A DNA stretch of 64,000 nucleotides from Dactylorhiza incarnata (lineage: Eukaryota > Streptophyta > Magnoliopsida > Asparagales > Orchidaceae), in assembly GCA_033032865.1 (NCBI GenBank), contig JAWHQI010000024.1:3534001-3598000 (forward strand), in the 5' to 3' direction. A model generated the notes under the pieces. That model did no database searches. It saw nothing but the letters and a program-made list of their open reading frames with translations, and was not told the DNA's origin. The translations under genes were made by a program, and so were the position numbers. How positions within the stretch are numbered: position 1 is the first letter of the stretch; the number at the start of each line of letters is the position of its first letter. Positions 41,930-52,091 of this stretch are shown piece after piece.

Positions 41930-43175
41930 TAGGAATCGGGCAGGAGCACCCTACCATGTTCCCGCTTCGTTTAATTTGCTTAAGTTCTTCTGTTTGTATT
42001 AAAACAACTACTAAACTCTAGAAAGTCGCAAGTCTGCACTTGCGCACGAACTACTGTTTGTTTCAATTCAATATGCATTATTTGCTCCTAAATCTGTCAT
42101 CGCAGGAATACTTTGGGGCCAGTTCCCCTGACCGCAGCACGGTGGCCTTGATCTCGCTACCATGGAAGGTCCGCCCATCGCCCGCGTATTAGGTTAGGCA
42201 CCGTCAGGGGCCAGTCCCCCCGGTCGCACGCAGCCCGCAGCACGGTGGCCTTGACTTCACTACCCCGGCTCGAAGGCCCGACCTTCGCCCGCGTAGTAGG
42301 TTACGACATCATCAAGGTCCAATCTCAGTGGCCTCCTCACTGTCGCGGCTCGTAGGTCAGCCCCTCGCCCCCGCAGTAGGTCACGGCGTCGCCAGGGCCT
42401 GCCCCCCTCGCGCCCGCCAGCGGTTCGAAGCGTCTACCATTCACCGTCTCTCCGGAGCCACGCCCCAGTGACGAGGTCACTACAGCGGCTCGAAAGTCTG
42501 TCCTTCGCCCCCCCCCCCCCCCCCGGCAGTAGGTCATGGCGTCGCCAGGGTCTGTCCCCCTCGCGCTCGCCAGCGGTTCAAAACGTCTGCCCTTCATCGT
42601 CTCTTCGGAGCCATGCCCCAATGACTTCCTCACCGTCGCGACTCGAAGGTCTGCCCATCGCCCCCGCAGTAGGTCACGGCGTCGTCAGGGCCTGCCCCCC
42701 TTGCGCTCGCCAGCGGTTCGAAGCGTCTGCCCTTTAGTGTCTCACCGGGGCCACGCCCCAGTGACCTCCTCACTGTCACGGCTCGAAGGTCTGCCCTTCG
42801 CCCCCGCAATAGGTCACGGCGTCTGCCCGTCATCAGGGCCTGCCCTTCGCCCCGTTGACCAGGTTCGAAGGTCCGCCCTTCACCGCCTCAGCCAAGGACA
42901 ACCCGTGGCACGGTGGCCTCGACCTCTCACTACCCCGACTCTAAGCGTCCTCCCTTCGCCCACGTGGAAGGTTACGACATCATCAGGGTCTCGCCCCCCC
43001 CCCCCGCCTCACTGTCGCGGCTCGAAGGCCCGCCCTTCGCCCGCGCAGCAGGCCGCCACAGCCAAGGACAACCCGCAGCACGGTGGCCTCGACCTCACAC
43101 TACCCCGGCTCGAAGCGTCCGCCCTTCGACCGCATAGTAGGTTGCAACAGCGTCAGGGTCTCGTCCCCACGCCGT
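41930..43175. repeat. GC-rich imperfect tandem repeats in element F
   Basis: From about 42110, units of roughly 120-155 bp repeat with CAGCGGTTCGAAGCGTCTGC, CGCCCCCGCAGTAGGTCACG and CAGGGCCTGCCCC (for example at about 42418, 42571 and 42711). A run of 17 C lies at 42508-42524 and a shorter one near 42990. Open frames here are low-complexity and not treated as genes. This stretch lies where RT and integrase would be expected. Confidence 0.75.
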
Positions 43176-43755
43176 TGGTATCTAAAAACAAAGAATGCAA
43201 AACAAAGTCGCGCATAAAACGACAATGTCGACGCCACAAGAACCAAATCGCTACACAAACAGTGCTCCAAGCTAGCCAGTGCGATCCATGAACAACAATA
43301 CAAAGTACAAAAAGCGATCAAGACGCTACAACTGCACACGATACAAGTGCAAAGTACAAAGGTACATACTCAATACAAATACGCCAACAAATAGGGAAAC
43401 ATGCAAAGTACAAAATACAAGTACAAAAGAGCTACTCCTCGCCCTCAACATCGGAGACAGAGCGCTTGTCCTCGGAGAGGTCTCTGACACCCAATCCAGA
43501 CACATCACAACCACGCGTTCCTACAATCAGGCGAAGGTTTTTTGCCATCTGACACATAAAGGCCATCTCGCGCTCGTCTTCAAGCTGAGGATCCACCTCC
43601 TTGCTCCAGACCTCCTCACGGACCTCCTCCGAGAGCACAGAACAGTCCCACATATAGTTAATGGAGACCTTGTACTCAACGACTCCAGCAACCTTAAACT
43701 CAACAGTCTGCTCCTACGAAGAAAGACGTTCCACCTCGGTCTTCAAAGACTCCAG

Positions 43756-44519
43756 CTATGCGTTCTGACAAACCATCATAGCTTGTGAATCCTCCAGTAG
43801 GCGGACCGTCTTCTCCACCAGGGCCTTCTTCGCCCGAACCTCCGCCCGCAACTGCTCCAACTCTGCTCGCATCTCAAACTCGATCTGGCGGAAACGAGAC
43901 ACGTCGCGATTCCGCCTTCCCGTGGAGTCAAAAGGGGAGTTCTTCACTCCCCGAAGCTCCTCTTGAAGCAAGATAGTCATCCTTCAGGCCCACGTAACAG
44001 TCGTTCCACGTAAGAGTGATACTGGTCTGAACTCCGATCTGCATAAAGAAGAAAGAAGTTAGACTCACTCAAAAATAGCAAGCACGGCAAAGAAAAACAC
44101 TACGCTTACCGCGGCATTCATTGCCTCAAGTGAAGAAGAGACCCGCCTCGTCTTCGTCGGTAGTACCCCGGGGACACCATCAGGAGCCTGGGGGCAGCGG
44201 AACCCAGGACCTCCACCTCAGGATCAGCGGGGGCGACCTCCGCCCTGGAACTGCAAGACGCCACCTCGTCAGCACGATCATTCGGCCGAAAAGAAGAACG
44301 GGGCGCAGACTCCGAACTTCCGCAACGGAAAACCAACTTGCGTTTTCGATCGCGATCTAGAGGTACCGCAGCAAAACGCTCAACATCGGTGGAAAGACCG
44401 CACAGCAGCAGACGCTTCTCCTCCACAAACACAGAGATGGCAAACAAGGGGTTCGCCAATGCATGAGGCTCAGCAAACCCTAGCACAGGCGTAAACTCCC
44501 GTTCAAGCGATGGTAGCAT
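43756..44519 (-). pseudogene. Probable decayed downstream part of the antisense gene of element F
   Basis: Two minus-strand stretches follow the Transposase_28-like exon. 44519-44118 is charged and serine-rich, with KRKLVFRCGSSES. 43980-43756 has a heptad-like pattern (FEMRAELEQLRAEVRAKKAL) that predicts a coiled coil, a common C-terminal feature of these antisense proteins. Between them lies a stretch (about 43990-44110) that could hold another intron. The joining is inference. Confidence 0.45.
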
Positions 44520-45319
44520 TCAGGAAGCAACTTTCAAAGCTCTGGCAGGCCCCAGGAGTTCCTGACATAACCAAACAAAGTGTTACCATGGAGGACCGTC
44601 TGACATAATCAAACAAAGTGTTCCCATGGAGACGGTCCGCCCGGTTCTCAAACTCGAGCCAGTATTTGTTGTTGTGAAGTTTGATACGCCCACCTGCATG
44701 AGTGCGCAATTCGCACCATTCTCTAAAGAGATCCAAGGTGAACATCGAGCCGTGCTCCATAAAGAAAACAATCAGGGCCATGATTCGCGTCGTCCCGGCA
44801 GGAGTGAATTGGGACACCGGAACGCCGCAATGCTTCAAGATTTCGACCACCTCCTCGCACGGTGGCAAGCGGAACCCGGACCTCAGCGACGACTTGCACA
44901 ACATTAGCCAGCCTCTCGGAGGATTTTGCGCCCGCTCCTCGACATGTGGGACCTTCACCTCCAGCCTGGCAAATATTCCGTACCGCTTTCTCCAAACATC
45001 AATCTGCTCCACGATAAGCGAAGAGCGCAGCCGCATTCGTCGAGCTTGTGTGCAGCGCCTCGGTACCTGAAACAAAAATATATGTCAAATTTTGCAAAAG
45101 CAGAACGTCTAAAACACGCCGCGCATAAATACGCAAGAAAGCCCGTATGAGCAGGCACCCTCGTGCACACTTGACACGGAGCCACAACCCGCGCTCCGCG
45201 CATGAAAAGCACACGAGCAAGCGCCCCGCGCGCGCCCCCTACCTCCTTCCGCACTTTACCTTCGCGTCACCGTCACTTCCGCTCGCCTCCTTCCGCGCCC
45301 CATCGTTCACCTCAGCCAT
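44503..45319 (-). CDS. Antisense gene of element F with a phase-0 intron; Transposase_28-like domain (3' end decayed)
   Basis: Exon 1 (45319-45260) starts MAEVNDGARKEASG and ends at donor AAG|GTAAAG. The acceptor TTTTTGTTTCAG|GTACCG at 45067 opens exon 2 (45066 down) in the same frame after a 193-bp intron. Exon 2 has GFRLPPCEEVVEILKHCGVP, VSQFTPAGTTRIMALIVFF and SMFTLDLFREWCELRTHAGG, which fits the Transposase_28 or 'putative gypsy type transposon' family (PF04195) carried by Tat-lineage elements and host genomes. Its function is unknown. Around 44570-44635 a tandem duplication of about 36 bp disturbs the frame, which then stops at 44503. Further open minus-strand stretches (44519-44118; coiled-coil-like 43980-43756) may be the original C-terminal part. 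Confidence 0.7.
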
Positions 45320-45402
45320 GGTCGCCGCGATCCCTTCACGCACAGAAAGTCCTCGCTCTCCTCTCGCACCGTCTCTGGACTTCGGGGACTTTGGGGGGCA
45401 AA

Positions 45403-46815
45403 TAATGAGGTCTCCCTCAATTTATAGAAATTTTGAGCTGCGATTTGCCGGAATTCCATGACCCCCACTAGATTAATGAGGGGTTGTGGAGGAAACTACC
45501 GTGTGTGGGATCACCACGAACAATCCACGCGCGATCCAAATTCCAACCATCATCGCACCCCACGGTCGGCCTCCCGTCGGTCGTCGTCGCGCTATGCGGA
45601 TGCCCGCACATGTCCGCCGCCGCGCCGTGCGACCGCTCGCATGTGGCCGCATGGCCCACGGCCGGCATCCCGTCGGCCGCCGCCGCGTCGTGCGGTCGCT
45701 TGATTGCGGTCGCACGGCCCGCGGTCGGCATCCCGCCGGCTGCCGCCGCGCCGTGCGGCCACTCGCATGTGGTCGCACGGCTCGCGGCCGACGTCTGGCT
45801 GGCAGTCACAAAGGCCTGTGGCCGGCCTCCTGGCCGGCTGCCTCACTCCTCTCCGGACGGCCTCCCATCGTCAGGGACTCGTCGTCGGCCACCACCGCCG
45901 GTCGACCCTTCTCCGTCGTCGGTCGATCTTTCGCCGTCCAATGTGCGGATAACCACCGACGTAACCACCCATTATGGATGGGCGCACATACCCAAAATTA
46001 TACTGGTCTGCACGTAATAAAATATTATTAAAATGTGCGGCGCGAACTATAATAAATTAGTCTATGAAAAGCACATAAGGTGTTTATGGCCTGCGAATAT
46101 CCGCATAACTTCCATAACCACCCTGGAATCCTATAAATAGGACCTCGGGGTCCTCCACCAGGGGATCCTTTTCTGCTTCGGCTTCTCCTCCAACATACAC
46201 GAGAGTTCCACTGGGAATCTTCATCGTCTTCGAAGACGCCCTTGAAGACCTCCAAGCACTTCAAAGATCGCTCGAAAATCTCCATCGTCCTTCAAGCTTT
46301 CTCCCGCGAGCCTTCAGCGCGTAGCACGCTGAGCGTTCAAGGCCTCCAAGTCAGCAGCAAGCTTCACACCCCAGACTCCACCGCGAACTGCAGGATACAC
46401 TCCGTAGACATCAAGATGCGCAGAACGCGCCACTCAAGATTCTAAGCACAAGCAAAAGACCATTCGGGCCCCAGAGCGCAGTGCTACCCACTGCGGCCAA
46501 GAAAAAGACTTAGCTTCGAGAGCGGTGGTCTGTCACCCTCCAAACGCATCTCTCTCTCCCCTGCAAGTTGTAACGAGGAGCGGTCTGTTGCCCTCGCATT
46601 CTCTCCAAAGCTCTGTACAGCACCAGCCAGATAGAGGAACTTTGGTCGGCACCGATCCGCCGCGTGGTTTCTCACCCCTTTCCGGGGTTTTCCACGGTAA
46701 AAAAGGTCTCGTGTCAGCCGTCTCATTTCTATGTGACTGATTGCGAGCTCGACCGCTCCCGGGCCAAGACAGTCCAATCTAGACCGGTTGCAGGAGCCTT
46801 AAGTGAGCCGCAACA
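45403..46815 (+). repeat. 3' LTR of element F (1413 bp, with an extra GC-rich segment)
   Basis: The start is TAATGAGGTCTC, one base off the left LTR's TGATGAGG. The same TATA context (CCTATAAATAGGACC) is at about 46131-46145. It is about 509 bp longer than the left LTR because of 45443-45960. Confidence 0.88.
45443..45960. repeat. GC-rich segment of about 518 bp present only in the right LTR of element F
   Basis: Left LTR ...AACTGCG|TAACCACCC... corresponds to right LTR ...AGCTGCG[segment]TAACCACCC.... The segment holds about three units of a 63-bp GC-rich repeat (about 45600-45790; GCCGCCGCGCCGTGCG with GGCATCCCGTCGGCCG). No clear TIR or TSD was found, so it is either an insertion after integration or a segment lost from the left LTR. 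Open frames in it come from the stop-free 63-bp unit. Confidence 0.75.
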
Positions 46816-46820
46816 ATAAT

Positions 46821-47318
46821 TAATTTTTCGTACATTTTATAATAAGAGTACAAGCATTGACCATAATTATAATATCATCACCCATATTAACTTAATGACA
46901 ACTACTTATCATTAACCAAAGCAAAAAGAAATTACGTTTTAACTCTCTATCCACTACTATTGTTCATACATTCCTCTAATATCCCTCCTCAGATAAAGCT
47001 TACAAGTTACAACAAAGCTTGAATAGGAATTCGTTTATATTTACTTATTGTACCTCTAATCATCTTCTCTTTCACTTCAAAGCCCGCAAATTTCATATAG
47101 CATATATAATCTTGAAGGCGTAGTCAATTTTTTCTCATTCTCTACTATAATTGAATCATTTATGGTGGGGGTTCCTTAGAGGCATTAAACTTGCATTCAT
47201 GTGGATTCGAAACAAGAACATCTTCAACTATGGACAAACCCCAACAACAAGGCATGGACAGATAAATAGGGTGGTTTCAGCTATGAATCAGCTAAGTTAT
47301 GGAGCATGGTGAGAGGAA
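46821..47318. other. AT-rich host DNA, nothing recognised
   Basis: It continues the host sequence interrupted by element F. It has no coding frame of note and no RNA gene. Confidence 0.6.
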
Positions 47319-47639
47319 CTACCGCACCTGCAAAAGGGCTTGGATATCGTCTTCCACCACGACAAACCCATCATCAGACGTCATGGATGGAAGCGACCAA
47401 GTAACAGGACGAGGGTTTCCCTTCCATATGGGGACTTCCATTCTGATGTTTTTCTTAGCTCCGAGGATAGCTTGCACACTGGGGAAGAAGGCCGGCGGAC
47501 TAGTCGTCAGCGTGCTCATGTTCCGCCTTCCTGGTTCCTTTCCCGGGAGTTTTGAAGTCTGCGGACCAAAGCTCCGCGGATAGCCTCGGGTCGGCACCGG
47601 ATTAAAGGAACGCCTTTTTGCTAAATCAGGCTTCTTCAC
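47319..47639 (-). other. Exon-like open stretch of about 107 codons, unrecognised
   Basis: The minus strand is open from 47639 (GTG, not ATG) to a stop at 47319. Just before the stop it reads CTTTTGCAG|GTGCGG, a good splice-donor context, and upstream is TTTGTGAAG, a possible acceptor. The translation (for example NPVPTRGYPRSFGPQ, VEDDIQALLQ) has normal amino-acid composition and does not look like repeat noise. It may be an exon of a host gene or a captured gene fragment. I recognise no family. Confidence 0.3.
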
Positions 47640-47649
47640 AAATAAATTT

Positions 47650-49560
47650 GGGGATTGTTAACCGCACTACAAATTTGGCCATCCGCACCCACTTTGAGGT
47701 ATTTTTTATGGGGCATTGATAATCATACCTCACTTATGGCTATTTGTAACCCACTTATATTTGTACCCATAGTGGATATTTCTACCCATAGTGGATATTT
47801 GTACCCAACCGGTGTTTGAGGCACCAGACATCGCTCGCACGTCTTGCGCGGCTTTGATGCATCGCACGCTCCAGATTTCACGTGCCGATGGAGGGTTGCG
47901 CCGTCATCCTCGCCGGACTCCTTCTCTATGGACTCTGAGCAGACCTCGCATACGGCCACCGTCCTGCTGCCGTGATCCTCTCTAGGGCATCCATGCGCTC
48001 TGTAAGACCTATGCTCCAGGCAGAAAACCTACAAGAAACAAGAATTTGATGAATCCATACATACATCTGGAGAAATCTTCACCAATTTAAGTTTCATTTA
48101 CGTTTATATCAAAATTCCGTCTAATAAGAACATCAATTTCGTGATTAAGGATTAAGGATTGGGGAAAAGAGAGGGATAATTAGGTCGCCGAACCTTGCGG
48201 CAGGCGTTGCAGGTGAAGGGGAGAAAATCAAGTTGGTTGCAGTCGTCGTGCTAGCAGTGCTGGCCGAGCTCCGGAAAAACTTTTGTGCCTCCGATCATGG
48301 CGATTGTCCTCTTTATTAATCTTCTTGCCGCCGATCTTTCATCCGTAACTCATCGTAGATGAAGGAGGTAGTTCTAATGGTGGAAAAGAGAGGAAATTCA
48401 CATGATTTAGGGCCGGAAATCACCTACGCGGGCGGCGGAAGGGGGGCAGGCGAGCGGCGGAAGGGGGCGCACGGGAACAGGAGGGAGGCGAGGATCGGCT
48501 GCTGTAAAAAAAACCGTGAGTGAGGGGTGGGTACAATTAGGTTTTTTTTAAGCTTTAATAATACTTCTTTTTTTAATAGAAATGGGTACAAATAGCCATA
48601 AGTGGGGTATGATTATCAATGCCCTTTTTATGGCTTCTCAAAAAAACTAACCGCACTCGTTTTCTGCCACCGCCCTCCTTTGTGATTTCATTTTCGCTAT
48701 TGTACCTTCTCCATCTCCCGCTTTCCTTCCTCGTGCTCGCCGGCGGAGGATCAAGGAGCAGTGAAGAACGCCGGTCGTCACTCGATAACGGGAGAACGCC
48801 GAAGTAAATCACCATCTTCTTTTTCGAACAGTTTTTTTTTCTTTCGCTGCTACTCATCTCTCCCGTTTACCTGTTTTTCCCATTCACCATTTTCTCGATT
48901 AGGGAACAAGAATGCGTTGACTGTTAAATCACCTCTCCCGTTCACCATCTTCTTTTTCGAACAGGTTGGTTCTCTCTTTGCTACTCATCTCTCACATTAA
49001 CATGTTATTCTTATTCCCCATTTTCTCTGCAACCTACTATTCCCGTTCACTATTTTTGTTCTCTGCAACTAAACTCATGTTTTGTATTTTTTATGTTTAG
49101 CTAATATTAGTTATTTTTCAGTTATATTTCAGTGGAGTAAATTGCATTCTTGTATATTCCAATTTGATTGTTGATTAGCACGGCCCCTCTGCTTGGATTC
49201 ACCATTAATATTGTGCAATTGGATCATGTCGAATATGTCGAACGATCAGAAACAATTTTTTTTCTTCATATTTGTAGACTAAAAGAATGACGTGAATCAA
49301 AGTCAAATTTGAAGCAATCATGCCTAGTTTTGAATGTTAACTTTTTCTTATGGACTCTAAAACAATTGAAATTAATTATATTTTGATGGTATTTTGGGAA
49401 GTTTATTTATATCAATGTAATTGCAGTGATCTTATTTACAATCTTTTAGATTTTTATTTCTTAAATAAATTTGTTTGCGGATAGCAATTTTCAAAAATAG
49501 TTGTTTGCGGATATCAAATAGTTGCGGATAGCCAAAATTGCGGTGCTAATAACAACTGCC
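47650..49560. mobile_element. Element X: MULE- or hAT-like TIR element with a nested element (1911 bp)
   Basis: The left end GGGGATTGTTAACCGCAC...TTTGGCCATCCGCA and the inverse of the right end GGCAGTTGTTATTAGCAC...TTTTGGCTATCCGCA agree at about 24 of 31 positions in the inner part. An 8-bp direct repeat, ATAAATTT, flanks them (47642-47649 and 49561-49568). The body lacks a transposase. 48650-49010 is C/T-rich and looks like a plant 5' leader with a possible intron (acceptor TTCGAACAG at about 48966). Sequences with GCGGATAG recur near its right end. Confidence 0.55.
47712..48622. mobile_element. Element Z: TIR element of about 0.9 kb nested in X, with a gene-like insert
   Basis: The terminal inverted repeat of about 40 bp is nearly perfect: the left end GGGCATTGATAATCATACC, then CACTTATGGCTATTTGTA, and the right end is its complement (48582-48622). 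TTTTTATG flanks both sides (8 bp; 9 if G is included). Inside, on the minus strand near 47830-47959, is VCEVCSESIEKES followed by CERC, with CxxC pairs. The body is more GC-rich than the flanks. This layout fits a MULE or hAT-like carrier of captured gene sequence; the source gene is not recognised. Confidence 0.6.
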
Positions 49561-49625
49561 ATAAATTTTGAGTGATGTTATAAAGGATATTGACACCCCA
49601 ATAAAAAATTTAATTGAGATTAAAA

Positions 49626-49737
49626 GAAATTTTGGCACTTAGCACTCTCTAATATGGGGTGTTTGGCACATTGTACCTCAAGATTTAATCATTGGCACTT
49701 TTCACCCTCTAAACTCTTTAAATGAGCACTTTGCACC
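49626..49737 (+). repeat. Left terminal inverted repeat of MULE Y
   Basis: It matches the complement of 55597-55709 at most positions. It starts GAAATTTTGGCAC, directly after the TSD. Confidence 0.9.
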
Positions 49738-50516
49738 ATTTTATTTAAATAATCCGATTTTATATTCTTAAAATCTTTTTTTCTAAAATATCAAAGGGCA
49801 TTTTGGGTATCACCTAAAGAAAATAGCCCTAACTAAACAGCCGGTCCGCTTCCCATACATCCCGAGCGAATTTTCTGGGAGGAGAGCAGAACGGCGATTC
49901 CTTGCTAGCGACGACAGCGGCGATTCCTTGCGAGCGATCGACGGGGGTGATTCCTTGCGAGTGGAGACAGCGCTGATTCCTTTAGGTGAGTCCCTGTCTC
50001 TTCCTCCCAGCTTCAAGTTCACCGGCGACATCTCTAAATCCGGGAATAAACTCCTCTCGACAGGGCTGGAGCCATTTTTTTAGGGTTGCATTGTTCCTTG
50101 TCAACGTGGTTCCAATCTTCTTCCCGGCGCGGCGAGTCTCGTTTCTTCTTCCCGACGACAATCTCGGTGACATTTTACACCTTCCTCACCGAAAATCCTA
50201 GATCCTGATTCATGACTTTGAGGTAAAAACCCTTAATTTTTCTCCATTTATTAGAGCAATAGCATTTATTTTTGATGTTTTATTCACGTTAAAACAGAAA
50301 GTTATAATTTAAATTGACTGTGTTATGTAGGTTACAATCCAAATTTGATATGTAGATTGCAATATTTATTGATTGTGATATGTAGAAAGTTTTTCTCCGT
50401 TTATTAAAGAAAAGTTTTAATCACTTATTTTTGTCGTGTTGATGTGTTATTTTCAATGATTTGATATTGTTTTATTTCTAATACGTCATTAAAATGAGGT
50501 GGATTTTAAGAGCTAA
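49738..50516 (+). other. MULE Y leader region
   Basis: Noncoding. 49850-50200 is GC-richer with a repeated GGCGATTCCTTGCGAGCGA-type motif (about 49890-49975), resembling a 5' untranslated leader. The rest is AT-rich and intron-like. Confidence 0.5.
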
Positions 50517-52091
50517 AGATTCAGAACGTTGTGCATATTACACATTTGTGGATGCTTCATTGTTTACAATCATAATGCACCATTCATGATCGTTTATTGG
50601 TTCTACCAGATTAACTTATATGTCGAATGAGATTAGTTTTTTTACTACTGTGATTACACTGAAATAATGTTGAAGGATTTGCATGACATTGCTGTTTTAG
50701 TGGGGGACATGGGTTGGGCCAGATTTTATTGTTGTTTATCAGAGGATTTCAGTAATTTCGTCTTAATTGTTAATGATGATGATGTCAAAAAATTGTTAAC
50801 CTATGCTAATACTGAAAGAGAAGTTGATATTTATGTTGAGACCATTGAAGGTCGAATCCACAATGAAACTCCTGTTGAAACTACAATATTTGAACTTGAA
50901 AATAATAGTGACTCAATGAGTGACGAAGTGGGGAATGTGGATACAGATGACAGTGATTCCACTTTTAGTGATGACTTTATCGATGATGATTTTTGAGTAC
51001 GATGACTTAGAGTTTGATGAAAATGTAGATGAAACGGTAGAATGGATCGGATTGAAAGAGACAAAATAGTACACTGTAGTGAACACAATCAAATGATCGC
51101 ACAATACAAAAGTAAAAGTCAGCTTGCATGTGAACCCAACAAAATTCGTTATCAAATTTATCAAGGTAATGCAAATGAATCATTTTTCGAATTTGAAGTC
51201 GGATTGCGCTTCCATATTACCGTAGAAGAATTCAGAGTTGATGTACGAACTTATTCTAACATGCAAGGGAAGCCTATAAAATTCACAAAAAATTGTAGTG
51301 ATAAGATACAAATCACTTGTGAATGTAGTTGGGTAATGTATGCGTCTGTCATATCTAAAAGTGATAGGAACTTTTCAAGTAAAAATCATAAAAGGAGAAC
51401 ACGCATGTTATAGAGCCGCAAGCTCTAAACATTGTACTTCAAATTATCTTGCAAGCAAAGAAATATCAACACCACGTTAGGAGTAACCCCGAGTGGTCTG
51501 TTACTTCAATGCAAGAAACAATGCAAATGAAAATTAAGACTTCTCTTTCTATTTGGAAAATATACAGAGCAAAAAAATATGTTAATTAACAAGATCATTC
51601 ATAACACAGAGTTGGAACAGTACGCTAGTCTTTGGGATTATTGTGAGGAAATCTGTCAAACTAATCCTAACACAACAGTGAAAGTACAGTGTAACAGCGA
51701 TCTGAATCATAAGCATGCATTTTTAAGAGATTATATATATGTTGGGGTGCTTTGAAGGCGGGCTTTCTTACTGGATGCCGAGCCGTTATTGGTCTAGATG
51801 GTACGCACCTAAATACCTCAATTGGAGGAGTTTTATTATGTGCAGTAGGTATTGATGGCAATAATAGTGCGTATCCAATAACTTATGTAATGGTATTAAG
51901 GAAATAGAAAATCCTGGGAATGGTTTATTAGTCTACTTATACAAGATTTGAATATCACTAACACTTATGTTTGAACTATCATATCGGACAAACAAAAGTG
52001 TCTTATACGAGCAGTTCAAGAGTTACTACCGGATGCAGAACATAGGTTTTGTTTACGTCATATATATAGTAATTTCAAGCAAATACATAAA
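50517..52091 (+). pseudogene. MULE Y transposase, first copy of the duplicated segment
   Basis: The ATG at 50667 opens 109 codons with MGWARFYCCL and an acidic tail (DTDDSDSTFSDDFIDDDF), resembling the N-terminal region of MuDR-type proteins. Next, in another frame, is the MuDR DNA-binding region (FEVGLRFHITVEEFRVDVR, about 51190-51250; KFTKNCSDKIQITCECSWVMYAS). The start of the catalytic core has VIGLDGTHL-like and AVGIDGNNSAYPITYVM (about 51770-51900) in broken frames. It ends at SNFKQIHK, where the second copy begins. Confidence 0.85.

Larger units (their letters stand above)
38869..46815 (+). mobile_element. Element F: Tat-lineage Ty3/gypsy element with gag-protease only and an antisense spliced gene (7947 bp)
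   Basis: LTRs at 38869-39772 (904 bp) and 45403-46815 (1413 bp) end in GAGCCGCAACA, with TSD ATAAT (38864-38868 and 46816-46820). A G-rich polypurine tract (CTTTGGGGGGCAAA) precedes the right LTR. The plus strand carries decayed gag and protease (39855-41873) but no RT, RNase H or integrase. Then come a GC-rich repetitive stretch and, on the minus strand, a gene with an intron (to 45319). Extra antisense frames between pol and the 3' LTR are a known property of some Tat-lineage elements. The right LTR contains an extra segment of about 0.5 kb. Confidence 0.9.

Noticed and set aside
42536..43291. 251-codon frame in element F
   Set aside because: GC-rich tandem repeat with frames open in several phases and no motif.
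45468..46031. Overlapping frames of 113-181 codons on both strands
   Set aside because: They come from the 63-bp stop-free GC-rich repeat in F's right LTR.
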